From Candidatus Coproplasma excrementigallinarum (GTDB lineage: Bacteria > Bacillota > Clostridia > Christensenellales > Borkfalkiaceae): DNA of 38,985 nucleotides. Numbering within the stretch: position 1 is the stretch's first letter; the number at the start of each line of letters is the position of its first letter. Under the pieces are notes generated by a model. That model did no database searches. It was given only the letters and a program-made list of their open reading frames with translations, and was not told the DNA's origin. Below are positions 16,466 through 24,422 of this stretch, piece after piece. The stretch lies in contig DVNE01000022.1 of assembly GCA_018714625.1 (NCBI GenBank), positions 1 to 38,985 on the forward strand, in the 5' to 3' direction. A program made the position numbers and the translations under genes.

Positions 16466-18988
16466 TTATGCAACGTTTGTAAACTTGAAATCTTTGAGCG
16501 TTATATCGCCGCTGTATACCGTGGTAGGCGTCTGTTCCCAGATAGTTGAGTCTATATAAAGCATCACAGTACCAAACGCTTCGCTGAACGTAACGCTTAT
16601 AGTCTTTGTTTCGCCTGCCTCTATTCTGAAGTACTGACTGCCGCCATTTTCCCATTTAGCGTCCACACCGCTGACGGCAGTAGCAACATTTTCAGCATCG
16701 TTCATCAGGTCGATACGGAACTCTACAGGTTTTTCACCGTTATTTGTTACAGTAAACGTAAAGGTATTGTTACCTGCAACATCTTCGGCATTGACCACAC
16801 CTGAAATATTGTGATAGTTATTCATCACGTTTGTGTAAGTTATATTTACTTCGTCAGTGGCAATGCCTGCGGGAGTTATAACATACTCATGTTGGGTGTT
16901 AAAGTTTATAAGCGCGCCTTCCTCTTCCTCATCGCCGCCCTCGGGAGAGGTTACGGGGTCGCCCGAATAGGCAGGCAGTTCGGGAAGGGTAATTTCGCCT
17001 TCGTAAGCGCTGCCGTAAAACGCCATTGCGCCTATAGTTATATTGCCGGAATGTGTTCCGCCGTTGTGCGAGTCTACCATGAACTGAATGGTGTTCTGCG
17101 TTTTTGCGTTATCGTAAACGACTGCAATTACAATGGTCTTGCCGGGGTCGACGGTGAAGAACGAGCCGCCCCACTCGGTGTCAGTCCTTGCGGCAACTCC
17201 GTCCTGAGTGGCGGAGAGGTTGCAGGCCAAAGTCTTTGCATTTTCATCGCCGGCACCAGCAGCACGCTGAATATTTACGCGCACGGCGACCTGCGCGGTG
17301 CCGTTGTTGCGTATTTTTGCGGTGAACACATTGTTCTGCTGAGCAACAGAGGCAAGTCCCTGCAGTTCAACGTTCTGATAATTTGCCGTCATATCGGTAT
17401 AAGTTACGTCAAAAGCGTCATTGCTTTCGGCCTTGGTTGCGGTATAGGGGCCGTCATTTTCCACAACGCTGCCCTGAAGGGTCACGTCCTCCATATCCAC
17501 AAACGTGGGAGCGTTTGCAGGTGCTTCGGGGTCTTCGGGGTCTTCGGGAGTTTCGGGAACTTCGGGCAGTTCGCCGTAGGTGAACAGCAGAAGGTCTGAA
17601 ACGGTTACGTCGCCCGAGCAGCCCGTTGCCGTACCGTAAGCCGAATCGAACAGTAGCTTAAGTTCGGTGGGCTTTCTTGAAGTGTCGTACTCAACGATTA
17701 TCTGCGCAGTCTTGTCTGCCGCAAGCGTGAAGGTGGAGCCGCCGTAAGTGGTGTCTGTTGAAACCACAACGCCGTCCTGCGTTGCATACAGGTTGCACGT
17801 TACGTTATCTCCTACTTTTGGCGCCGCAACGTCTGCGCGCATTACAACATCTTTTGTGCCGTTGTTGGCTATTTTAAAGGCGATAACGTTGTTTTTGTTT
17901 AAATCATCGCCATAGCCGCCTATGGATACTATCTGATAGGTGGAGTTGTCAACTCCGCTGTAGGTGACATTAAGCTTGCCGTCTTCCACCTTTTTAGTAT
18001 ACACCGCGTCGCCGCCGATAACTGCCTTTGAAAGGTCTATTGCTGTGGTGCCCGTTGAAGGAATGGTTATATCTTTAGGGGGTTCGGGCTTGCTGGGGTC
18101 TACCCAGTCGGTCTGGGCAGAGGTTGAAACCCACTTGTATTCGGGGCCGTTTTCGCCGCCGCCCTTATAGTTGCCCATCCAGCCGTCAAGGTTGCTTGTG
18201 CCCGTCCAGTAGTTCATGAGTATTCTGCCTGCTGTAGAGGGCATGGGCCTGTTTGCGGCCGCGTCTATTCTGTATACGGGCTCGTTATCAACAAACCACG
18301 TGATATGGTCTTCCGCCCAGCGGAAGCCGTATTCGTGGAAGCCCTCGCTTGCGTCGAAGCCGAGGTCATACATAAATTCGTGTCCGCCGACGCCGTCTAC
18401 AAAGTAGTTGAACTGCACCTCGGTGGTATCTTTGCCCAAAAACTCAATATCTATTTCGTCGTGCGGGTTGCCGTTTATAAGTATGGGGTTGCCGTTTTCA
18501 TCCTTTACCTGATTTCCGTCTTCGTCCACCTTATATTCGGGGTTTTCCGCATCGTAGGGGCCCGTACAGGTAAAGAACGTGCTGGCTGTGCCCGCTACGT
18601 CTGAAACCTTCATGCACACTTCATAGTCGCCGTAGCCGTAATAGTTATAGGTGCGCATTTCGCCGCCAAAATATTCGTTGCTGTCCTTTTCGGCGCCGTT
18701 GGGGTTTTCTGAAATGGTCAGCCTGGCAACGCCTTCTTCATACACAACGTTGTCGGGATTCCACAGCGTGTTGAAGTCGCCGCCGTTTGTCCAGCCGTTG
18801 GATTCGAACACGATGTCACCCGGTTCGCCGCCCTCCCAGTCGGCTATCTTTGTGCCGGCGAGCGGTTCGTCGGTGAGGTTTTCCGTGCGCCCTATCTGGT
18901 CTTTGCAGGCTGCCGTGCCCGCTACGCCGAGGGCGAGTACCGTTGCAACTGCAAGCGCAGGCAACATTTGCTTAAGCTTTTTACCCAT
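16466..18988 (-). CDS. GH16 lichenase with three C-terminal beta-sandwich modules
   Basis: Secreted endo-beta-1,3-1,4-glucanase of 840 aa. The N-terminus is a signal peptide with possible lipobox ending at Cys28 (GTAAC). The GH16 domain spans about residues 45-310, with catalytic signature EIDIE at 178-182 (nucleophile Glu178, acid/base Glu182), and closely resembles Bacillus lichenases (EFLGKDTTEVQFNY, then LGFDASEGFHEYGF). It carries an acidic, Asn/Gly-rich insert at about 146-174 just before the active-site strand. After it come three related modules (about 320-480, 500-660 and 700-838) of 140-160 aa each, sharing NVTY..., IANNGTK, a TQDGV or similar hairpin and YDxxxxxxxLxFDS features, joined by Pro/Glu linkers. 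These are probably carbohydrate-binding. Ribosome site GGGAG. Confidence 0.92.
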   Translation of the reverse strand: MGKKLKQMLPALAVATVLALGVAGTAACKDQIGRTENLTDEPLAGTKIADWEGGEPGDIVFESNGWTNGGDFNTLWNPDNVVYEEGVARLTISENPNGAEKDSNEYFGGEMRTYNYYGYGDYEVCMKVSDVAGTASTFFTCTGPYDAENPEYKVDEDGNQVKDENGNPILINGNPHDEIDIEFLGKDTTEVQFNYFVDGVGGHEFMYDLGFDASEGFHEYGFRWAEDHITWFVDNEPVYRIDAAANRPMPSTAGRILMNYWTGTSNLDGWMGNYKGGGENGPEYKWVSTSAQTDWVDPSKPEPPKDITIPSTGTTAIDLSKAVIGGDAVYTKKVEDGKLNVTYSGVDNSTYQIVSIGGYGDDLNKNNVIAFKIANNGTKDVVMRADVAAPKVGDNVTCNLYATQDGVVVSTDTTYGGSTFTLAADKTAQIIVEYDTSRKPTELKLLFDSAYGTATGCSGDVTVSDLLLFTYGELPEVPETPEDPEDPEAPANAPTFVDMEDVTLQGSVVENDGPYTATKAESNDAFDVTYTDMTANYQNVELQGLASVAQQNNVFTAKIRNNGTAQVAVRVNIQRAAGAGDENAKTLACNLSATQDGVAARTDTEWGGSFFTVDPGKTIVIAVVYDNAKTQNTIQFMVDSHNGGTHSGNITIGAMAFYGSAYEGEITLPELPAYSGDPVTSPEGGDEEEEGALINFNTQHEYVITPAGIATDEVNITYTNVMNNYHNISGVVNAEDVAGNNTFTFTVTNNGEKPVEFRIDLMNDAENVATAVSGVDAKWENGGSQYFRIEAGETKTISVTFSEAFGTVMLYIDSTIWEQTPTTVYSGDITLKDFKFTNVA

Positions 18989-19110
18989 AAAACATTTCTC
19001 CCTTTAAAAAATTTATTGAATCCGCGCGCATTCCCATGCGGCGCGGCCAGAACCGGAATAATGCATTGCTTGCGCAATATATGCGCACCTTTTGCCGTTT
19101 AAGAAAGGTA

Positions 19111-19153
19111 TTTTATGCCGCGGCACGCGGCATAAAATAAGGCGCCTTATTTT
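19111..19153 (-). terminator. two overlapping hairpins between the lichenase genes
   Basis: An 11-bp stem TTTTATGCCGC/GCGGCATAAAA (19111-19137) shares its A tract with a perfect 20-nt palindrome centred on GGCGCC (19134-19153). The two cannot form together. They lie 90-130 nt past the first lichenase stop, so they may end or attenuate transcription into the second lichenase gene. Confidence 0.5.
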
Positions 19154-19239
19154 TTATTTAAATTTGCCGGCGGCCCTTTATGGTGGCGCGCCTTAAGCTT
19201 TGGCGGCGCGTCAACGCCTGACAGCGACATGTTTTTGCG

Positions 19240-20016
19240 CTATATGGCGGTATACCTCACCCACTTATATTGCGCCGAAACGGGGAGTATGCCCCCATCG
19301 AAAGGCCCCGTCCAATCGTCCATGCCTATGCAGTTCCACAGGTTCATCATTATGTTGCCCCCGTGCGAGGGGATATCCTTTGTTGCGGTATGCGCGGGGA
19401 CGCCGTCTACATACCATGTGATGCTGCCGGGCTGCCACAAAAATCCGTATTCGTGGAACTGACTGCTTGCATCGAAGCCCAGGTCAAACAAAAATTCGTG
19501 CCCGCCCACGCCGTTTGTGTAGTAATTGAACTGCACCTGCGTGGTGTTTTTGCCCAAAAATTCTATATCGATTTCGTCCCACGGGTCGCCGAGGTAGGTG
19601 AAAAAGGAAGAAACTATGCCCGAACCCTTTGCCGCCTTCATGCATACGCCGTAGTAGCCGTATGAATAATACTGCCCGGTGCGGTATTCCGCGCCGTAGT
19701 ACCTGTTGCCTGAAGAGTTCAGCGTAAGCGTAAGCCCATCCCCCGTGACCGAAGTATTTGCGCCCGTCCATGTGCAATTGAACATGCCGCCGTTGCTCCA
19801 GCCGTCCGAAGCGTAAAAGCCGCCCGTGTTGCCGGCGGTGAAGTCGGCTATCTTTTCGCTCTGTTCATAGGGGTATGTCTGCACGGGGGCGTGCTGTTCC
19901 CCCTCTCCTTCGCCCTCCTCATTTACGGGCGGTTGGCCGTCGCCGCAGCCTGACAGGCCCGCAACGACGGTGAGCGCGGCGCACAGCGCCAGCAATCTGA
20001 TAAATTTTGACCTCAT
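19240..20016 (-). CDS. GH16 lichenase, lipoprotein
   Basis: Surface endo-beta-1,3-1,4-glucanase of 258 aa. A lipoprotein signal ends at LSGC (Cys24), followed by an acidic linker (Glu/Gly-rich, about 32-41) and a single GH16 domain. The catalytic motif is EIDIE at 148-152. The sequence runs closely with Bacillus lichenase: WSNGGMFNCTW, then EFLGKNTTQVQFNYY, then VDGVPAHTATKDIP and KIMMNLWN-like NIMMNLWN. It lacks the insert and the extra modules of its neighbour, so the two are likely an old duplication with different surface roles. The ribosome site is TGAGG, and the leader of about 164 nt is GC-rich. Promoter at 20187-20215. Confidence 0.94.
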   Translation of the reverse strand: MRSKFIRLLALCAALTVVAGLSGCGDGQPPVNEEGEGEGEQHAPVQTYPYEQSEKIADFTAGNTGGFYASDGWSNGGMFNCTWTGANTSVTGDGLTLTLNSSGNRYYGAEYRTGQYYSYGYYGVCMKAAKGSGIVSSFFTYLGDPWDEIDIEFLGKNTTQVQFNYYTNGVGGHEFLFDLGFDASSQFHEYGFLWQPGSITWYVDGVPAHTATKDIPSHGGNIMMNLWNCIGMDDWTGPFDGGILPVSAQYKWVRYTAI

Positions 20017-20186
20017 ATTTCCTCATGCGGGGCGTGCCGCGTGATTTGCGCTTTAAGCCTGCCGCACGTTTCTGCCCGCGCGCTGCCGCCCGCCTTTTGC
20101 CGCCGCGCTTAACTTTTTGCGGGCGGGATTTTTTCCGCGCCCGTAAAATTTTTGGGCGCCGCAGACGCAAGCCTTTTTTCGCCAAT

Positions 20187-20215
20187 ATTATAAAAAATAA
20201 AACGCCCGTTGTCAA
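20187..20215 (-). promoter_or_regulatory. perfect consensus promoter of the lichenase gene
   Basis: Minus strand TTGACA (20215-20210), 17 bp, TATAAT (20192-20187). The -35 box overlaps the loop of the terminator at 20201-20223, and the spacer is that terminator's T tract. Confidence 0.85.
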
Positions 20216-20223
20216 CGGGCGTT
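20192..20223 (-). terminator. intrinsic terminator of the two-component operon
   Basis: Minus strand AACGCCCGTT, loop GAC, AACGGGCGTT (20223-20201), then TTATTTTTTA. It ends transcription about 100 nt after the histidine kinase stop and overlaps the next promoter. Confidence 0.85.
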
Positions 20224-20225
20224 CC

Positions 20226-20279
20226 CTTAACTGTAAATTATTTACTTATTCTGTAACAATGTTACCTGTTTTTAACAGT
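20226..20279 (-). promoter_or_regulatory. candidate LytTR operator upstream of the lichenase promoter
   Basis: Minus strand ACAGTTAAG (20234-20226) fits the published LytTR 9-mer pattern [TA][AC][CA]GTTN[AG][TG]. Weaker relatives ACAGAATAAG (20254-20245), ACAGGTAAC (20269-20261) and ACTGTTAAA (20279-20271) lie upstream. The first site ends 10 nt before the -35 box. The rest of the 20017-20321 gap is promoter and leader. Confidence 0.45.
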
Positions 20280-20321
20280 CCGGCATGTTAATCAGGCACA
20301 TGATTTGCTTGTGCGCAACAG

Positions 20322-21713
20322 TTATTTATCTGCGGCGGGGCCGCCGCTTTGCTCCAGCGGAAAAACTATGTTGAGGTAATACACGCCGCCCTCGGCGCGG
20401 GCAGAAAAGGCGCCGCCGTATTTGTTTACTATCATGCGCATGCTGCGCGTGCCGAAGCCGTGGTAATTTTTATCGCCCTTGGTGGTGCAGGGCAGGCCGT
20501 CTTTAAACGTGAGCTCGCCCTCGAAATAGTTCTCCTCCTGCACGGTGAGCATGCAGTTTTTGGCCTTTACCACAAGGTTTATCACCCTGCGCTCCCTTTC
20601 GGGCACGTTGTTCACCGCCTCCAGCGCGTTATCTATAATGTTGCCGAAAAGGCAGTAAAGGTCGCCGTCCTCCATGAACTCCAGCTTGGAGCCATCGGCC
20701 ATGCACGAAAAGGTTATGCCGTTCTGCTCGCAATACAGGCTCTTTTCGGTGAGCAGCACGTCGAGTATCTTGTTGCCCGCCGAAACGCGGGTATCGTATA
20801 TGGATATGCTCTTCTGCAGGTCGGCGACTGCCTCCGATGTGAGCGAATCGCCCCGCGCCAGCAGCGAACCGAGCTTGTATTTTATGTCGTGACACTTTAC
20901 GTTTATTAAATCTATGGTGTCCTTTGAAATTTCGTACTGCCTTGCGCCCTGCCGCACGGCGTGCTGCAGGTACTCTACCTCGCGCTTTAAGTCGCGCTCG
21001 ACTATTGTCTTGGACATGAGCATGAGCACCACCCCGCCGCTGAGCACCGAAAATACGTTGCCAGTTTGCCTGAGCACGAATACGTCGTAGTTTTCAAACC
21101 TGTTTTCGCGCCCCGAACTTAAGTTTGCAAAGTGCACGTCTTCAAACGAGCAGAGTATTACCGTTATGCACAGCACGATAAGCGAAATTATAAGCATACG
21201 GTAATCTATGTCGCTGTCGGGAAGGCGCTTTATGTGGCGGCGTATGAACAAAAAATATGCCGCAGTTGCGGCCAGCGCTATGAATACGCAGTAAATGGCG
21301 CGGTACCACAGCCAGAAATTTTTGCCCATGCCTTCGAACAGGCGGAGCTGTTCGCCCGCGCAGTAGAGTATCAGGAACAGTTTATACACAACGTTCTGCA
21401 CGGCGTAGGCAAACGAGCAGCCGAAGATTATTGTTTTGAAACCTTCGGCAAGGCACAGCCGCGCGTGCGCGCAGGTGACTGCAAACAGCAGAAGGTACAC
21501 GGCTATTCTGCCGTATGCGTTGCCGCCGAAGAAATGATAGAAGAACGACAGCCCGAAGGCTATTGCCGCCACGGCGGCAAGCCCGCCGAAAAATTTAGCG
21601 GCAAAATATTTTGCGCGGTTGAAGCGGAACATTACCAGTATGTAAAATACATACAGCTCCGCCAGAAACTGTAAAATGACCTGCCAATATGCGGCAACTA
21701 CCTGACTTATCAT
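20322..21713 (-). CDS. GHKL sensor histidine kinase, AgrC/LytS-like
   Basis: 463 aa membrane kinase. The first 230 residues hold six or seven hydrophobic helices and no sizeable outer domain. A short coiled coil leads to the phosphorylation box with His275 (KCHDIKY). The ATPase domain of the HATPase_c_5 type has its N box NIIDNALEAV at 358-367 and G box GFGTRSMRMIVNKYGG near 417. This layout is that of AgrC-type peptide or small-molecule sensors. The ATG at 21713 overlaps the regulator stop by 4 nt (ATGA), so translation is coupled. No agrB/agrD-like peptide gene is visible nearby. The position next to lichenases suggests it controls beta-glucan use. Confidence 0.9.
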   Translation of the reverse strand: MISQVVAAYWQVILQFLAELYVFYILVMFRFNRAKYFAAKFFGGLAAVAAIAFGLSFFYHFFGGNAYGRIAVYLLLFAVTCAHARLCLAEGFKTIIFGCSFAYAVQNVVYKLFLILYCAGEQLRLFEGMGKNFWLWYRAIYCVFIALAATAAYFLFIRRHIKRLPDSDIDYRMLIISLIVLCITVILCSFEDVHFANLSSGRENRFENYDVFVLRQTGNVFSVLSGGVVLMLMSKTIVERDLKREVEYLQHAVRQGARQYEISKDTIDLINVKCHDIKYKLGSLLARGDSLTSEAVADLQKSISIYDTRVSAGNKILDVLLTEKSLYCEQNGITFSCMADGSKLEFMEDGDLYCLFGNIIDNALEAVNNVPERERRVINLVVKAKNCMLTVQEENYFEGELTFKDGLPCTTKGDKNYHGFGTRSMRMIVNKYGGAFSARAEGGVYYLNIVFPLEQSGGPAADK

Positions 21714-22426
21714 GATTTGCCGCCCTGGCCTGCGTACCAGTTGGCAAGCTCTGCTAAAAACGCCGCCCTGCGGGGGCGGCTTATCTGCAGGGTGCGGTTG
21801 CCCACCTGCACCTCGTTGCCCTTTACCGCCACCACAAACTTGGGGTTTACAAGGTAACAGCTGTTGCACCGAAGAAAGCCGTATTCAGAAAGTTCCTTTT
21901 CCACCTCTGAAAGCACGCCCGTTATATCTATATCGTCGTCTATAAGATGATAATACAGCCTGTGCGCGATTATCTCCACATACATGAGCTTGTCGGTGGA
22001 GGTGCGGCACAGCCCGCCGTGGTACTTTATGGTGATGCTGCGCTCTTCGTTCATGACGTATATATTTAGCGCCTTGCGGAACTTGAGCGAAAAATCGAAG
22101 TAACTTACCGGCTTTACAAGAAAGCTCACCGCGTCTACCTCGTACCCCTTCTGCGAATACTGCACAAGGTTGGTTATAAAGATTATCGAAACGATTTTAT
22201 CAAGCTTTCTGAGCTCCATGGCGCCGTCCATGCCGTTCATTTTGGGCATCTGGATATCCATGAACACCACGGCATATATGGCGCGGTAATTTTCAAGGAA
22301 GTCGGCAGCGTTGGTAAAGCGCGACACGTTGAACTTTTCGCCCGAAAGCTGCGAATACCTTTGTATGTAAGATATCAGCAGGTCGGCTGCCATATCTTCA
22401 TCTTCGACTACGGCTATATTTCTCAT
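21710..22426 (-). CDS. LytTR-family response regulator
   Basis: 238 aa. The receiver domain spans residues 1-120 with acidic pocket Glu8-Asp9 and phospho-acceptor Asp57 in VVFMDIQMP. The LytTR DNA-binding domain lies at about 135-232 (YVEIIAHRLYYHL, FLRCNSCYLVNPKFV). These domains bind 9-bp direct repeats in DNA. It is first in the operon with its kinase and starts behind AGGGG. The gene's own promoter has a LytTR-like 9-mer just upstream of the -35 box, suggesting autoregulation. Confidence 0.92.
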   Translation of the reverse strand: MRNIAVVEDEDMAADLLISYIQRYSQLSGEKFNVSRFTNAADFLENYRAIYAVVFMDIQMPKMNGMDGAMELRKLDKIVSIIFITNLVQYSQKGYEVDAVSFLVKPVSYFDFSLKFRKALNIYVMNEERSITIKYHGGLCRTSTDKLMYVEIIAHRLYYHLIDDDIDITGVLSEVEKELSEYGFLRCNSCYLVNPKFVVAVKGNEVQVGNRTLQISRPRRAAFLAELANWYAGQGGKS

Positions 22427-22476
22427 GCTTTGCCCCTTATTATCCCTTATATCGCATATACTGCTCTATACGTAAA

Positions 22477-22516
22477 ATTTTAGCATATTGCGGCGGCAAT
22501 GTCAATACTCAACTTT
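22477..22516 (-). promoter_or_regulatory. promoter and LytTR-like site of the two-component operon
   Basis: Minus strand TTGACA (22505-22500), 17 bp, TAAAAT (22482-22477). AAAGTTGAG (22516-22508), two bases upstream of the -35 box, fits the LytTR 9-mer pattern. No second site is seen at the usual 21-bp step. Confidence 0.6.
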
Positions 22517-22568
22517 GGTAAGTGAGTGTTTAAAAAGAGTGATAATTAGTGCGTAGAAAGGCATGAAA

Positions 22569-22599
22569 AAAGTGTATGGGCGGAAGGCTCATACACTTT
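22569..22599 (-). terminator. terminator after the recombinase remnant
   Basis: Minus strand AAAGTGTATG/CATACACTTT with an 11 nt loop, followed by TTTCATG; 5 nt after the remnant's stop codon. Confidence 0.7.
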
Positions 22600-22603
22600 A
22601 GCG

Positions 22604-22975
22604 TTATTTATCGGGATTATTGAATTTGTGGCGCAGAACGGAGGCAATATCGACTTTATAGACGATATCAATCTCGCGTTCTTTTCCCGTGATTTTGGGA
22701 TGCCCGCCGACAATGACGCGATCCAAAAGTTCATAGCACATTTCGCGGGTAAGTTCCGGCGCTTCAAGGTATTTTTTTATGTTCCGTATGAAATCATCGG
22801 CACTTTGTACCGTGTTTTCCGTATCCTTTATTTTTGTTTCAAATTCTTCTATCTCCGCCGTCAGCGTTTTTTGCTCGGCGGAATATTTCTCAATCAGTCC
22901 GAAACAGATATCTTCGGGTATATTGCCTTTCACTCTGTCTTCGTAGGCGACTTGTCTATGCCAAGCACGCGCCAC
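22604..22975 (-). pseudogene. large serine recombinase, C-terminal remnant (DUF4368-like)
   Basis: About 123 residues matching the extreme C-terminus of Tn4451/TnpX-type large serine recombinases: a coiled coil (IPEDICFGLIEKYSAEQ, then ADDFIRNIKKYLEA) and the closing LTREMCYELLDRVIVGG and EIDIVYKVDI strand typical of the DUF4368 region. The catalytic and zinc-ribbon domains are missing; a TGA lies in frame 24 nt upstream of the GTG. Its native terminator survives at 22569-22599. The sequence differs from the remnant at 9504-10268, so two separate mobile elements have left traces in this window. Confidence 0.82.
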
Positions 22976-23027
22976 AGTGCCAAATAAATTTTTCGCTCAT
23001 CAAAGCAATCAAGAAAGCGTATAAGCA

Positions 23028-23056
23028 TTGACGGCATTGAAAATCTGTGCTATAAT
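23028..23056 (+). promoter_or_regulatory. sigma-A promoter of the Fic gene
   Basis: TTGACG (23028-23033), 17 bp, TATAAT (23051-23056). This places the transcript start near 23063 and rules out translation starts upstream of it. Confidence 0.82.
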
Positions 23057-23084
23057 AGATACAAGTAAGATTTTGAGGTTGCTT

Positions 23085-24071
23085 ATGGATAAATATGTTC
23101 CACCCTACGACATTACCGAAGAAATGCTGGAATTGACATCGGAGATCACGGAAGATCTGGGAAAACTCAGCAACGTAAACGATTTGGAAAGGCTGCCGCG
23201 TCTGCGCAGGGTGAACCGTATCAAGTCTATTCAATCGTCGCTTGCCATTGAAAACAATACTCTCTCTTTGGAGCAAGTGACAGACGTAATCAACGGTAAG
23301 CGTGTTTTAGGCCCGCAGGACGATATTCTTGCCGTGAAAAATGCTTTTGCCGTTTATAAAATGTTACCGGAACTCAATCCGTTTTCTTTGGAAGATTTGA
23401 AGAAGACGCACGGCGTAATGATGAACGGTCTTGTTGAGGGCGCAGGTGAACTGCGTACAGGCTCTGTCGGCGTAATAAATGAACAGGGAAAAGTCATTCA
23501 CGTCACGCCGCCGCACGATATGGTGAAAGGCTTGATGGAGCAACTGTTCGATTGGCTTAAAACAAGCAAGACACAAATGCTTATTCGTTCGAGCATATTT
23601 CACTATGAATTCGAGTTCATTCATCCATTTATGGATGGTAACGGCAGAACGGGCAGACTTTGGCAGACGTCGTTACTTGCAAGCTGGAAACCGATATTCG
23701 AGTGGATCCCTATCGAGAGTATCATCAAAGACAATCAGGAAGAATATTACCGTGCAATCGGGCTTTCGACGGCGGAAGGTAAGTCCAACCGCTTCATCCT
23801 GTTCATGCTCGGCGTCATCAAAAAGGCGGTCTCTGAACTTGCGAGAGATACGCACAACCACCAAAGTCATATCAGTAATCAGATACGAGCGTTGATGTCC
23901 GTCATCGAAACTTACCCCATGTCTGCGGTGGAACTGATGGAAAAGCTCGGTTTGAAATCACGTGTGACATTCCGTAAAAATTATATACAACCAGCATTGG
24001 ATGCAGGGCTCATTGCCATGACAGATCCCGATACCCCGACAAACCGCAATCAAAGATACTTTAAGATTTGA
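23085..24071 (+). CDS. Fic-domain protein, class II (N-terminal inhibitory helix)
   Basis: 328 aa. The Fic motif HPFMDGNGRTGR lies at 180-191 (His180), the core of enzymes that usually transfer AMP to hydroxyl groups of target proteins. An inhibitory motif of the form S-x3-E-N lies upstream (Ser52, Glu56, Asn57, in SSLAIENN), so the enzyme is self-inhibited by its own N-terminus. A C-terminal winged helix (about 270-328, MSAVELMEKLGLKSRVTF) is common in this subfamily. The start is the ATG at 23085 behind GAGG. No antitoxin-like partner gene is seen. It is AT-richer than the glucan locus and sits beside a recombinase remnant. Role (stress control, toxin-like or phage-related) is not decided. 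Confidence 0.93.
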   Translation: MDKYVPPYDITEEMLELTSEITEDLGKLSNVNDLERLPRLRRVNRIKSIQSSLAIENNTLSLEQVTDVINGKRVLGPQDDILAVKNAFAVYKMLPELNPFSLEDLKKTHGVMMNGLVEGAGELRTGSVGVINEQGKVIHVTPPHDMVKGLMEQLFDWLKTSKTQMLIRSSIFHYEFEFIHPFMDGNGRTGRLWQTSLLASWKPIFEWIPIESIIKDNQEEYYRAIGLSTAEGKSNRFILFMLGVIKKAVSELARDTHNHQSHISNQIRALMSVIETYPMSAVELMEKLGLKSRVTFRKNYIQPALDAGLIAMTDPDTPTNRNQRYFKI

Positions 24072-24167
24072 TACATAGTGTATACAGAAAAGTAATCTAA
24101 CCATAAGGTGAATAAATATCGAATATGAAATTGATTAAGTCCCCTATAAATTATACTGGTAACAAAT

Positions 24168-24338
24168 TTAGAATCTTAATAAAAATCTTTTTCCTGTCCT
24201 ATATTCATTAAAGATGTAAAAACAGTTTTTTTTGTTTGACTTAAAGAAACAACAAATTTTTTTGTCCTTGTTTACCCAAGGGGTTAAATAGTATCTCCAA
24301 ACATAATGCTGACGCCGAGTTGGTTTATTATAAAGCAT
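24168..24338 (-). CDS. short ORF resembling the N-terminus of DUF4238-type proteins
   Basis: 56 aa ORF with full expression signals: extended -10 promoter at 24359-24387 and AAAGGAGG six bases before the ATG. Residues 7-19 (TRRQHYVWRYYLT) and the following PW and KICCFFKSN resemble the opening of DUF4238-like proteins, which are found near phage-defence genes. Those are around 250-350 aa, so this is probably a truncated remnant; the homology is from memory of the motif HYVxRxYL and is not proven. Composition is strongly AT-rich and basic. The rest of the 24072-24541 gap holds terminators and no other gene. Confidence 0.45.
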   Translation of the reverse strand: MLYNKPTRRQHYVWRYYLTPWVNKDKKICCFFKSNKKNCFYIFNEYRTGKRFLLRF

Positions 24339-24358
24339 AAATCCTCCTTTATAAGTAT

Positions 24359-24387
24359 ATTATATCAGAAATAGATTTGAATTACAA
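24359..24387 (-). promoter_or_regulatory. promoter of the DUF4238-like short ORF
   Basis: Minus strand TTGTAA (24387-24382), 17 bp, TATAAT (24364-24359) with an extended -10 (TGATATAAT). Confidence 0.6.
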
Positions 24388-24422
24388 ATATCTGCTATTT
24401 TCAAAAAATACAATTATAGTAT

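Noticed and set aside
13369-20016. Long open frames on the plus strand opposite the glycosidase genes
   Set aside because: They mirror the codon bias of the minus-strand genes, have no ribosome sites and show no protein motifs.
22546-22604. Recombinase attachment site at the hairpin 22569-22599
   Set aside because: It is followed by a T run on the recombinase strand and is better explained as that gene's terminator.
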